A stretch of 52,974 nt of DNA, taken from NCBI GenBank assembly GCA_031288175.1, contig JAITRW010000020.1, positions 1-52,974 of the forward strand, given 5' to 3'. Under the pieces are notes generated by a model. It did not search any database, was not told the origin of the DNA, and saw only the letters and a list, made by a program, of their open reading frames with translations. Made by a program: the position numbers and the translations under genes. The stretch comes from Tannerellaceae bacterium (lineage in GTDB: Bacteria; Bacteroidota; Bacteroidia; Bacteroidales; Tannerellaceae). Below, piece by piece: positions 35,606 to 43,696 of the stretch. Numbering within the stretch: the first letter of the stretch is position 1; the number at the start of each line of letters is the position of its first letter.

Positions 35606-36958
35606 ATGGAAGTGGAAGTAAAAATTGATGGTAAAGTAACTCTGTTGACTTTCCAGAAAGATACGGATATAAATATAGAGGATGGGTACTGTTTGGTAGA
35701 TGATTTTGGGTGTTGTCTGCTGAAAATAGTACTGAGAGGTCGGAAGTTTGAAATAATAGAGAAGAATAATACTCTGAGTGATACGGAGGAAGAATTAGAG
35801 GCCAAGCTTGACCAGTTGGTATTAAGTGTCATTGAGCAGGAACAATTAGGAACAGATAATACGGAACACAAGGATACCGGAAGAGAAAATCCGTACAATC
35901 CTGATGACATTAAAGTATCAGCCAAACAGTTTAGTATAAAACTGATAAAGGAAATGGTGGATAGTGAAGATATTGTATTATCACCTGATTTCCAGCGCCA
36001 CTTAGTATGGGATAATCGTCAACGTTCCAGATTAATAGAATCTATATTGTTACGTATACCTCTCCCCATGTTTTATTTTTCTGAAGATAAAGACGGTAAA
36101 CTATCAGTCGTTGACGGTTTACAGAGGATAACAGCAATAAGTGACTTTATGGATGATAAGTTCCCGTTGAAAGGATTGGAGTACCTTGAAAAAAGTTGCG
36201 AAGGAAAACGTTACACAACCTTGGAACCTAAGTATGCACGATGGTTTAAACTTACTCAGATTTCAGGTAATGTGATAGATCCCTCTTCTCCATACGGAGT
36301 AAAGTACGATATATTTAGGCGTATTAATACAGGGGGAAAGCCATTGAACAATCAAGAAATACGGAATTGTTTAGCAGGAGAGGCTTTGAGGGACATCCTC
36401 AACAAAATGGTTAAGCTGGAAGAATTTAAACGGGCTACGGATAAGAGTATTAAATCTACCCGTATGGAAGATAGTGAAATGGCACTCCGCTTTATTTTGT
36501 TTCGAGATCTGATGACAAGTGAAGGAAATATAAATAGGTATGATAGTTATATGGATGCTTCTCTTGATGCATTGACAGAGAGATTGCGTAAATCAACTAT
36601 AAACGATTTGGAACATCATGTCGAAGCTTTTTCTAGAGCAATGTACAATGCAGAGTATTTATTTGAAAGTAAATATGCTTTCCGAAAGGTTCGAACAAAA
36701 GATCTTAAACGGGATGCAAGTAAGCAATTAATCAATAAGGCTTTGTTTGTTAGCTGGTCTGTTTTGTTGGCTGATTATGATCCTGAACGTGTAAAGAGAA
36801 AAAATAAAAGAGGAGTTTTAAAAAATCCGATTGCCAAAATGATTGAAGAAGATTCCGAATTATGGACATATCTTTCTTATGGAACAAATGGAAAATCTAA
36901 CCTATTGTGCGCTTTTTCCAGAGCGGAAAAACTCATTAAAGCACAATTAAACTACTAA
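35606..36958 (+). CDS. DUF262 (GmrSD N-terminal-like) protein, cassette gene 1
   Basis: The 450-residue product has a ~95-residue N-terminal part I do not recognise, then a DUF262 domain: PDFQRHLVW (127-135), the long helix RQRSRLIESILLRIPLP, VVDGLQR (168-174, the family DGQQR motif with one change), and RRINTGGKPLNNQEIRNCL. DUF262 is a ParB/sulfiredoxin-like fold that forms the NTP-binding half of the type IV restriction enzyme GmrSD and occurs in several defence systems. There is no DUF1607/HNH nuclease half, so nuclease action would need a partner. The gene is AT-rich compared with argG and argC and is followed after 4 nt by the ATPase gene. Confidence 0.85.
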   Translation: MEVEVKIDGKVTLLTFQKDTDINIEDGYCLVDDFGCCLLKIVLRGRKFEIIEKNNTLSDTEEELEAKLDQLVLSVIEQEQLGTDNTEHKDTGRENPYNPDDIKVSAKQFSIKLIKEMVDSEDIVLSPDFQRHLVWDNRQRSRLIESILLRIPLPMFYFSEDKDGKLSVVDGLQRITAISDFMDDKFPLKGLEYLEKSCEGKRYTTLEPKYARWFKLTQISGNVIDPSSPYGVKYDIFRRINTGGKPLNNQEIRNCLAGEALRDILNKMVKLEEFKRATDKSIKSTRMEDSEMALRFILFRDLMTSEGNINRYDSYMDASLDALTERLRKSTINDLEHHVEAFSRAMYNAEYLFESKYAFRKVRTKDLKRDASKQLINKALFVSWSVLLADYDPERVKRKNKRGVLKNPIAKMIEEDSELWTYLSYGTNGKSNLLCAFSRAEKLIKAQLNY

Positions 36959-36962
36959 TGGG

Positions 36963-38093
36963 ATGGAAAATCTTTTAATAAATAACTTTAAATGCTTTAA
37001 AGACATACATATTCCTCTTAACAAACTGACCGTATTTACAGGCGCTAATGGAAATGGTAAAAGTACGGCGATACAGGCCATGTTGTATCTAAGACATACC
37101 ATAGAACGTTGTGCGGTCTGGAATGATGTGTATACTTATCAAAAACTCAATAGTTTGAAAGTCGGTTTAAATGATGGCTATTGTCTTGTTTTGGGAAATA
37201 GTAGCCAAGTGCTGAGGCAAGATTCGGGAGAAGCTATTATTTTGTTAGGAATCTGTGATAAAGATCGAAGATTTTCTATAAAGTATCAGGTAAATCAGGA
37301 TGATGAAATCTCCCTTACTCCCATAGAGGTGGAAAATGATTGGGAAAGTTCTAAATTATTTGCGCGAGAATTTTATTATTTGAACGCGGAACGCCTTGGA
37401 CCGAGAATAAAACAGGATATTAAGTTCTATGGTTTTCCGGCCACAGGTTTTCAGGGGGAATTGACAGCACAATTACTTGGTGATGCAAGTTTTAATTATT
37501 CTTTCAAAGTCGATGAAAAGCGGAGGTTTTGGGAAGAGAGTAGTCCGCGACTGTTACAACAAGTAAACGCATGGTTAGATTTTTTGATGCCGGGAGTATC
37601 AGTTTCTGCCTCTTACAGTGTGGATACCTTGTCTGCACAAATATTGTTAAGTAATTCTTTGACAAGAAGTTTCCCTGTTATCGCCCCTAATATAGGCTTT
37701 GGTATCAGCTATGTATTGCCTATACTTGTGACGGGATTGATAGCGAAAGAAGGGTGTTTCATGATTGTAGAAAATCCGGAGGCTCATTTACACCCTTCGG
37801 CTCAATCTAAGATTGGGCAATTCCTTTCGACGGTTGCAAATGCAGGGGTGAGGGTGATCATTGAAACGCATAGCGATTACGTGATTAACGGTATACAAAT
37901 ATCCTCTGCCAAACGGGAGATACAACCGGAAAATGTGATCATCAATTTCTTCAATCAAGCCGAAATCTCCAATCAACCGGATTTGAAGACTATATCTATT
38001 AATGAAAAAGGGGAGCTATCCTCGTGGCCAAAGGGATTTTTTGATCAAACACAAGTTGCTTTTTCAGAACTACTCAAGATTAGAAAAGGATGA
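36963..38093 (+). CDS. AAA ATPase with DUF3696 tail, cassette gene 2
   Basis: The 376-residue product is an SMC/OLD-type ATPase: N-terminal LLINNFKCFKDIHIPLNKLT, Walker A GANGNGKST (27-35), Walker B FMIVENPEAHLHP, and the switch histidine in VIIETHSDYVING. The C-terminal SSWPKGFFDQ is typical of DUF3696 (COG4938). No TOPRIM nuclease or long coiled coil is present, unlike GajA or true OLD nucleases. Such ATPases often pair with DUF262 proteins. I infer a sensor or switch. It begins 4 nt after the DUF262 gene, and its stop overlaps the start of gene 3 (ATGA), indicating coupled translation. Confidence 0.87.
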   Translation: MENLLINNFKCFKDIHIPLNKLTVFTGANGNGKSTAIQAMLYLRHTIERCAVWNDVYTYQKLNSLKVGLNDGYCLVLGNSSQVLRQDSGEAIILLGICDKDRRFSIKYQVNQDDEISLTPIEVENDWESSKLFAREFYYLNAERLGPRIKQDIKFYGFPATGFQGELTAQLLGDASFNYSFKVDEKRRFWEESSPRLLQQVNAWLDFLMPGVSVSASYSVDTLSAQILLSNSLTRSFPVIAPNIGFGISYVLPILVTGLIAKEGCFMIVENPEAHLHPSAQSKIGQFLSTVANAGVRVIIETHSDYVINGIQISSAKREIQPENVIINFFNQAEISNQPDLKTISINEKGELSSWPKGFFDQTQVAFSELLKIRKG

Positions 38094-38794
38094 GTAATTA
38101 CTTTTTATTGAATGAGGCGATAAATACGGAAGATTACGTTTCCTTTGAAAAAGGTATCTTAGATTTACTCCCGATATCCGAAGAAAAAGAAGATGGAGAT
38201 AATATTTGGAGGCATGAAAGCATTTATGAATTAACGATAGTCTTAGAATTATATACCTCTCATTGGGAAAAACAAAATACTACGACTTTGTTGAAATTTA
38301 TAGAGCAGATGTCATCCTTAAACAATTATATTGCCTCTTCAGAAGAGTTTGATTGTATATTCCCTGGTGAACATAATGCTTTTTTAGGAATAGACTTTTC
38401 AAACACCATCATTGAAGAGAAGAGACAAATCAAAGGTGTGGACAGTTTTCGTTCAGTAAGGCAATATTATTACATAAATCTTTCCTGTAAAGGAGATGAG
38501 AAAAAAATGCGAGATTGCTTGAGGAAATTATATGGAAAGAAATATGAATTTGCTCAACGGGCTATAGAGGAGATGACATATTGGAATGAAAAAAACCAAC
38601 AAATATATAAAAGGGTACATAAATTATTAGACGACATCAAACTTTCTCCTTTAGAAGGAGAGATAGGAAAAGCCGAGATATTGAAAGGGCGAGGTACTCG
38701 ATCAAAAAGAATTGATCAGGAACATAGAATAGAATATTACTTGGAAAAAAATACTGTTCACGTTCTTGCCTGTAGAGGACATTACACAGATTAA
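38090..38794 (+). CDS. Two-domain protein with C-terminal YoeB-like RNase domain, cassette gene 3
   Basis: The 234-residue product has an unrecognised N-terminal domain (1-150) and a C-terminal region (about 151-234) that lines up with the toxin YoeB: MTYW against YLYW, SPLEGEIGKAEILKG against PFEGKGKPEPLK, RIDQEHRIEY against RITEEHRLVY, and ACRGHY against ACRYHY. The YoeB catalytic residues Glu46, Arg65, His83 and Tyr84 correspond to Glu196, Arg213, His231 and Tyr232. YoeB cleaves mRNA in the ribosomal A site. No YefM antitoxin gene is adjacent. I infer that the N-terminal domain or the ATPase restrains it. The start overlaps the ATPase stop by 4 nt, and argC follows 13 nt later. Confidence 0.85.
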   Translation: MSNYFLLNEAINTEDYVSFEKGILDLLPISEEKEDGDNIWRHESIYELTIVLELYTSHWEKQNTTTLLKFIEQMSSLNNYIASSEEFDCIFPGEHNAFLGIDFSNTIIEEKRQIKGVDSFRSVRQYYYINLSCKGDEKKMRDCLRKLYGKKYEFAQRAIEEMTYWNEKNQQIYKRVHKLLDDIKLSPLEGEIGKAEILKGRGTRSKRIDQEHRIEYYLEKNTVHVLACRGHYTD

Positions 38795-38807
38795 AAATTA
38801 AGGAGTT

Positions 38808-39776
38808 ATGATACGGATAGGGGTTATCGGTGGGGCAGGGTATACGGCAGGGGAATTGATACGCTTGCTGATCAACCATCCGGACACAGAGCTGGTTTTC
38901 GTACACAGTAATAGCCATGCAGGGCATCCTCTTGCCGAAGTGCATGCAGGCTTATATGGCGAGACGGCCCTCCGTTTCACCGAAGAATTGGCTTTGGAAG
39001 AAATTGATCTGCTTTTCTTCTGCACCGCGCACGGTGATACGCAGAAATTCATGGAGACGCACTCCCTGCCGGAAGGCTTGAAGATAATAGACCTGAGTAC
39101 GGATTACCGCCACAAGAAGGAAGGTAACGAGTTTGTCTACGGATTACCCGAACTGAACAGGCGGCGGATATGTCAGGCAAAATATGTGGCTAATCCGGGA
39201 TGTTTCGCTACGTGCATACAGTTGGCCCTTCTTCCCTTGGCGAAACACCTTCTGCTGAATGGTGAGATACATACCCATGCCATCACCGGATCAACAGGCG
39301 CCGGCGTCAAACCTTCCGACACAAGCCATTTTAGCTGGCGAAACGACAATATCTCTATCTACAAGCCCTTTACTCACCAGCACCTCGAAGAAGTCAATCA
39401 GAGTCTCTCTCAGTTGCAAAACAGCTTTTCCGGACGTGTCAACTTTATTCCATTTAGGGGAAACTTCTCACGCGGTATCTTTGCCACCATTTACCTCGAC
39501 TGTAAAGTAGACGAAAAAGAAATCCGACGTCTTTATGAAGATTACTATAACGATCACTCCTTTACCTTCCTCGCCGAAAAAAGTCCTGATTTGAAACAAG
39601 TGATCAACACAAACAAATGCCTCGTCTATCCTTGTAAGCATGAAGGTAAACTCCTTATCGTCTCTGTGATAGACAATCTCCTCAAAGGGGCGAGCGGACA
39701 GGCCGTCCACAACATGAACCTCCTTTTCGGCCTCGAAGAAACTGTCGGCCTGCATTTGAAACCATCCGCATTTTAA
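38808..39776 (+). CDS. argC: N-acetyl-gamma-glutamyl-phosphate reductase
   Basis: The 322-residue NADPH-dependent enzyme makes N-acyl-glutamate semialdehyde in arginine synthesis. It has the dinucleotide-binding GGAGYTAGELIRLL near the start and the catalytic Cys132 in NPGCFATCIQLAL, with the typical TGSTGAGVKPSDTSHF segment. In Bacteroidales the acyl group may be succinyl. It resumes the arg cluster after the three-gene insertion, only 13 nt after the cassette. argD, usually next, is not here; nfeD follows instead. Confidence 0.95.
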   Translation: MIRIGVIGGAGYTAGELIRLLINHPDTELVFVHSNSHAGHPLAEVHAGLYGETALRFTEELALEEIDLLFFCTAHGDTQKFMETHSLPEGLKIIDLSTDYRHKKEGNEFVYGLPELNRRRICQAKYVANPGCFATCIQLALLPLAKHLLLNGEIHTHAITGSTGAGVKPSDTSHFSWRNDNISIYKPFTHQHLEEVNQSLSQLQNSFSGRVNFIPFRGNFSRGIFATIYLDCKVDEKEIRRLYEDYYNDHSFTFLAEKSPDLKQVINTNKCLVYPCKHEGKLLIVSVIDNLLKGASGQAVHNMNLLFGLEETVGLHLKPSAF

Positions 39777-39824
39777 GACAAATGCTTATCTTTGCGGTAT
39801 CGGGCATCAGAGCGAACGAGCATT

Positions 39825-40292
39825 ATGTTTTTAGAAATCGCGGTTATCGTTTTCATCATGGGACTATCCCTTTCTCTTCTTCTGGTGGAGATATTTCTTC
39901 TGCCGGGTATTACTTTGGCAGGGATCGGGGGATTGCTGTTCGCCGTTTGCGGAGTGGCCTATGCTTATGCTGTCGGACTGACGGTCGGGCATATAACGCT
40001 GGCATCGTCTGTCCTGCTGTTCGCCACCTCATTCTTTTTTCTTCTGCGCGCCAAGTCGTTCAATCGGGTTGCCCTGCATACAGAGGTTGATTCCAAATTG
40101 ACGTCAAGTCAAGAGATGGGGATCCAACCCGGCGACAAAGGGATAACCTTATCCCGTCTTGCTCCCATCGGTAAGGCGAAGATCAAAGGTGTCACCATAG
40201 AAGCCAAGTCAATCGGAGAGTTTGTGGACGAAGGTACGTCCATCACCGTACTTCGCGTGGACGGTTATAACGTGATTGTCACCCCAGACTGA
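39825..40292 (+). CDS. NfeD-like membrane protein
   Basis: Starting at the ATG at 39825 (MFLEIAVIVFIMG) gives 155 residues: two or three membrane segments in the first ~85 residues, then a small OB-fold NfeD domain (GIQPGDKGITLSRLAPIGKAKIKGVTIEA...). NfeD proteins accompany flotillins/SPFH proteins and help organise membrane microdomains. FloA is encoded 39 nt downstream, so the pair fits that arrangement. A -7 box TATCTTTG lies at 39787-39794; no clear -33 box is visible. Confidence 0.88.
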   Translation: MFLEIAVIVFIMGLSLSLLLVEIFLLPGITLAGIGGLLFAVCGVAYAYAVGLTVGHITLASSVLLFATSFFFLLRAKSFNRVALHTEVDSKLTSSQEMGIQPGDKGITLSRLAPIGKAKIKGVTIEAKSIGEFVDEGTSITVLRVDGYNVIVTPD

Positions 40293-40331
40293 GATGTACA
40301 CAAGTAGTGATCACTTAAAAACAAAATAAAA

Positions 40332-41330
40332 ATGGAAATTAACTTTATGCCTGTTGTTTTGCTGGGAGCGATTGTCTTTTTGATCGCCTTGTTTTTCTAT
40401 TACGTGCCTTTCTTGTTGTGGATCTCAGCGAAGGTTTCGGGTGTAACTATTTCGTTGCTACAACTTTTCCTTATGCGGATACGTAATGTGCCTCCTTCGG
40501 TGATCACCAGAGCAATGATCGAAGCGCATAAGGCCGGATTGAAAAGCCTTACTCGCGACGAACTCGAAGCCCATTATTTGGCCGGTGGACATGTAGAGAG
40601 GGTAGTACATGCACTCGTGTCCGCTTCCAAAGCGAACATTGACCTCTCCTTCCAAATGGCGACGGCAATAGATCTTGCCGGACGTGACGTTTTCGAAGCT
40701 GTACAGATGTCTGTCAATCCGAAGGTGATAGATACCCCGCCGGTGACGGCCGTTTCCAAAAACGGGATACAGCTCATTGCCAAGGCTCGTGTAACGGTAC
40801 GTGCCAATATTAAGCAACTGGTTGGCGGCGCCGGTGAAGAAACTATTCTGGCACGTGTCGGTGAAGGTATAGTTTCCTCCATCGGTTCATCCGATAATCA
40901 CGAAAAAGTGTTGGAAAATCCCGATACCATCTCCAAGCTTGTTCTCCGGAAAGGCTTGGATGCCGGTACCGCCTTTGAGATCCTCTCCATAGATATCGCC
41001 GACATTGACATTGGTAAGAACATCGGTGCCGTCCTTCAAATGGATCAGGCACAGGCCGACAAGAACATAGCTCAAGCAAAAGCCGAAGAGCGTCGAGCTA
41101 TGGCCGTAGCCATGGAGCAGGAAATGAAGGCAAAAGCGCAGGAAGCCCGCGCCAAGGTGATAGAAGCCGAAGCCGAAGTACCCAAGGCGATGGCCGAAGC
41201 TTTCCGTACCGGTAACCTCGGTATCATGGACTATTATAAGATGAAAAATATCGAAGCTGATACCTCCATGCGCGAATCTATCGCCAAACCCGCCGCTCCC
41301 CCTTCCAAACCCATTGCGGCCGAACATTAA
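40332..41330 (+). CDS. floA: Flotillin-like protein FloA
   Basis: The 332-residue UPF0365/FloA protein has a membrane hairpin at about 5-50, then the FloA domain with [19 protein letters not shown] and an SPFH-like core ([20 protein letters not shown]), then a long A/E/K-rich coiled coil (about 225-300, [20 protein letters not shown]) and a disordered tail. FloA scaffolds membrane microdomains that affect membrane fluidity and protein assembly. It follows NfeD, as in most genomes, and is followed 2 nt after its stop by the AlaX-like gene. Confidence 0.93.
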   Translation: MEINFMPVVLLGAIVFLIALFFYYVPFLLWISAKVSGVTISLLQLFLMRIRNVPPSVITRAMIEAHKAGLKSLTRDELEAHYLAGGHVERVVHALVSASKANIDLSFQMATAIDLAGRDVFEAVQMSVNPKVIDTPPVTAVSKNGIQLIAKARVTVRANIKQLVGGAGEETILARVGEGIVSSIGSSDNHEKVLENPDTISKLVLRKGLDAGTAFEILSIDIADIDIGKNIGAVLQMDQAQADKNIAQAKAEERRAMAVAMEQEMKAKAQEARAKVIEAEAEVPKAMAEAFRTGNLGIMDYYKMKNIEADTSMRESIAKPAAPPSKPIAAEH

Positions 41331-41332
41331 GC

Positions 41333-41779
41333 ATGGACCTTGTCCATAACAAGGCGGAATATCCGCCGATGCATACGGCAGAACATATTCTGAATGCTAC
41401 GATGGTACGTCTCTTTGGTTGCCATCGTTCCCACAATGCCCATATTGAACGGAAGAAAAGCAAGTGCGACTATTTTTTGCCCCGTGAACCGACGGTAAAA
41501 GAGTTGGATGAGGTGGAACGTATTGTCAATGAGGTTATTGCGAAAAACCTTCCGGTCACTGTCGACTTTGTCTCTGCCACCGAAGCCGCTACTCTTGTCG
41601 ACCTCTCTAAACTTCCTGATGGGGTAGGGCAGGGGCAGGTGCGCCTCGTTCGTATTGGAGACTACGATGTCTGCGCTTGCATCGGATCCCATGTAACAAG
41701 GACAGGCGAAATCGGTCAATTCCGCCTTCTCAATTGTGACTACGCCGAAGGTCGTTTCCGCCTTCGTTTCAAAGTATGA
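41333..41779 (+). CDS. AlaX-like alanyl-tRNA editing domain protein
   Basis: The 148-residue product is a stand-alone copy of the second additional domain of alanyl/threonyl-tRNA synthetases. The zinc ligands are visible: HTAEH (His14, His18) and CIGSH (Cys116, His120), with RSHNAH and the TRTGEIGQF segment near the end. Such proteins hydrolyse mischarged tRNA, usually Ser-tRNA(Ala). It starts 2 nt after the floA stop and probably shares its transcript; the response regulator gene converges on it with 25 nt between. Confidence 0.85.
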   Translation: MDLVHNKAEYPPMHTAEHILNATMVRLFGCHRSHNAHIERKKSKCDYFLPREPTVKELDEVERIVNEVIAKNLPVTVDFVSATEAATLVDLSKLPDGVGQGQVRLVRIGDYDVCACIGSHVTRTGEIGQFRLLNCDYAEGRFRLRFKV

Positions 41780-41804
41780 TCTTTTCGAAAAGATAGGCCC
41801 TTAT

Positions 41805-42458
41805 TTATATGGAGTAGTCGGTCATGTCGGAGATACCGGAACGGATTGCGTATTTGACAGCTTCTTGTACATTGTTCACTTCGAGCTTACGGAAGATGTT
41901 CTTGCGGTGGGAGTTGATGGTGTGGAAACTAAGATTCTTCTCAATGGCGATCTCTTTGGTAGTCTTTCCGCGGGCAATTTCTCCGAGAATGGTACGTTCC
42001 GACGGTGTAAGTAGAGACGAGAGAAGGGCCGGTGAACCGGAAAGGGCTGCCTGCCGGAGGACATGAGTAGCAAATTCACAGTGGTATGCCTTGTGAAAAG
42101 TAACGTCCTGCAAGGCGGAGAGGATCTCATCCTTGCTGTCGTGTTTCATGACGACGCTGAATGAGGGGTCGGCGATAAGTAATTGCCTCAAAAAGCGTTC
42201 GGCAAGATCATCACTGAATAGTAACCACGAAGAATCTTTTGCCTTCTCTCTCACGATGAGCATCTGCTGCAGGGATACGAAATCAAATAAGGTGTAGTCA
42301 AGGATAACGACTGCCGAAGGAAAGAGATGTAGCCGCTCTTGTAATTCCTTCCGGCTCGAAACCTCAATGATTCTGTCCACAAGGAGCGTCTCGTGCAACA
42401 AGGCCTGAAGGCCGGCTTTCGTTACGTCCTGATTGTCCGCTAAAATGTATGTTGCCAT
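41805..42458 (-). CDS. LuxR/NarL-type response regulator, orphan
   Basis: The 217-residue product has a receiver domain (1-~120) with the acidic N-terminal ADNQD (rather than the usual DD pair) and the phospho-acceptor Asp54 in VVILDYTLF, and a C-terminal LuxR helix-turn-helix (about 148-208, LTPSERTILGEIARGKTTKEIA and HTINSHRKNIFRKL). No histidine kinase gene is nearby. Promoter elements suggest a transcript that begins at or next to its ATG: the -7 box is at 42463-42470, 4 nt before the start codon. The palindrome between it and cysK is a likely binding site for this regulator, which would make it self-regulating. Confidence 0.85.
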   Translation of the reverse strand: MATYILADNQDVTKAGLQALLHETLLVDRIIEVSSRKELQERLHLFPSAVVILDYTLFDFVSLQQMLIVREKAKDSSWLLFSDDLAERFLRQLLIADPSFSVVMKHDSKDEILSALQDVTFHKAYHCEFATHVLRQAALSGSPALLSSLLTPSERTILGEIARGKTTKEIAIEKNLSFHTINSHRKNIFRKLEVNNVQEAVKYAIRSGISDMTDYSI

Positions 42459-42462
42459 ATCA

Positions 42463-42540
42463 CAAAAGTACGGTGGAGTAGAGAAGCGAAAAATACCATA
42501 TTTGTGGTATTTGCAAGTGTGGAGGAAAGCCTTACTTTTG
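42463..42540. promoter_or_regulatory. Divergent promoters and shared palindrome (regulator/cysK)
   Basis: The palindrome AATACCA-TATTTG-TGGTATT (42492-42511) is centred between two promoters. For cysK: TTTG (42510-42513), 19 nt, TACTTTTG (42533-42540). For the regulator, on the minus strand: TTTT (42490-42493), 19 nt, TACTTTTG (42463-42470). Each arm overlaps one -33 box, so a bound protein would contact both promoters. The palindrome recurs at 29521-29538. Confidence 0.78.
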
Positions 42541-42601
42541 TACTTGACAAGATGAGGGATTGTCTAAGTTATAAATTTGTATAAACATAATTACAACCAA
42601 A

Positions 42602-43549
42602 ATGGCTAAGATCGCACAAAACTTGACCGAATTAGTGGGTAATACCCCGTTGCTACAACTCAACGGGTATGCCAAGAGCAAGTCGTTAGAGGCAACCCTT
42701 ATCGGGAAAGTAGAATACTACAATCCGCTGGGTAGTGTAAAAGACCGTATCGCCCTCTCTATGGTAGAAAACGCCGAAGCGGCAGGCGTTCTTCATGCAG
42801 GAACTACAATCATTGAACCGACGAGCGGCAATACGGGGATAGGTTTAGCTTTTATTGCTGCTGCCAAGGGATATAAACTTATCTTGACAATGCCTGAAAC
42901 GATGAGTTTGGAGCGCCGTAATCTCCTTAAAGCTCTTGGGGCAAACCTTGTGCTTACCCCTGGTCCGGAAGGAATGAAGGGCGCTATTGCCAAGGCCGAA
43001 ACCCTCAAAGGGGAAATTAAAGATTCTATCATCTTGCAGCAGTTTGAAAATCCTGCGAATCCCGAAGTGCATTACCGTACCACCGGAGAAGAGATCTGGC
43101 GTGACACGAACGGCAAAATTGACATCTTCATTTCAGGGGTCGGTACCGGAGGAACAGTGAGCGGTGCAGGTAAGCGTCTGAAAGAACTTAATTCGAAGGT
43201 CAAGGTGGTCGCCGTGGAGCCGAAAGATTCCCCTGTGCTGTCGGGAGGTCGTCCCGGACCACATAAGATACAAGGTATTGGCGCTGGATTTGTACCTAAG
43301 AATTTTGACGCTACAGTAGTGGATGAAATTTTCCAGGTATCTAATGACGACGCTATACGCACCAGCCGTAGCCTGGCCGGTACAGAAGGGCTGCTTGTCG
43401 GTATTTCATCCGGTGCAGCAGCTTTCGCAGCGACAGAATTGGCTTTACGTCCTGAAAATAAAGGTAAAACCATCGTCGCCATCCTTCCTGATACAGGCGA
43501 ACGTTACCTCTCTACCGTACTCTATGCTTTTGAGGAGTATCCTCTCTGA
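42602..43549 (+). CDS. cysK: Cysteine synthase A (O-acetylserine sulfhydrylase)
   Basis: The 315-residue PLP enzyme makes cysteine from O-acetylserine and sulfide. PLP is bound by Lys47 in [10 protein letters not shown]; the substrate loop is [10 protein letters not shown] (about 71-80), and the phosphate-binding loop is [11 protein letters not shown]. Length and both ends match CysK rather than CysM or threonine synthase. The -7/-33 promoter lies 60-90 nt upstream, with the palindrome overlapping the -33 box. A hairpin terminator follows. Confidence 0.95.
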   Translation: MAKIAQNLTELVGNTPLLQLNGYAKSKSLEATLIGKVEYYNPLGSVKDRIALSMVENAEAAGVLHAGTTIIEPTSGNTGIGLAFIAAAKGYKLILTMPETMSLERRNLLKALGANLVLTPGPEGMKGAIAKAETLKGEIKDSIILQQFENPANPEVHYRTTGEEIWRDTNGKIDIFISGVGTGGTVSGAGKRLKELNSKVKVVAVEPKDSPVLSGGRPGPHKIQGIGAGFVPKNFDATVVDEIFQVSNDDAIRTSRSLAGTEGLLVGISSGAAAFAATELALRPENKGKTIVAILPDTGERYLSTVLYAFEEYPL

Positions 43550-43619
43550 ATAGAATGGAGAGGAGCCTATAAAAAGAGCTTTCGATAGACCGTATAGATT
43601 TGACCTAACCGGACTTGTT

Positions 43620-43660
43620 AGGGGGAAAGGCGTGCGTGAGGTTCGCCTTCCCCTTTTTTT
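43620..43660 (+). terminator. Terminator of cysK
   Basis: GGGGAAAGGCG pairs with CGCCTTCCCC (one bulge) around an 11-nt loop and is followed by seven T. A -7-like TACCTTTG (43662-43669) for the next gene starts directly behind it. Confidence 0.9.
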
Positions 43661-43696
43661 GTACCTTTGTTGTACTTTGTAAAAGCGATATTCCCT

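Noticed and set aside
35587-35640. The ATG at 35592-35594 as the start of the DUF262 gene
   Set aside because: It is in another frame and reaches a stop after 11 codons; the ATG at 35606 opens the real frame.
38090-38794. A small antitoxin gene (YefM/Phd type) next to the YoeB-like domain
   Set aside because: I looked for a short frame before and after the gene, but the ATPase overlaps its start and argC begins 13 nt after its stop, leaving no room.
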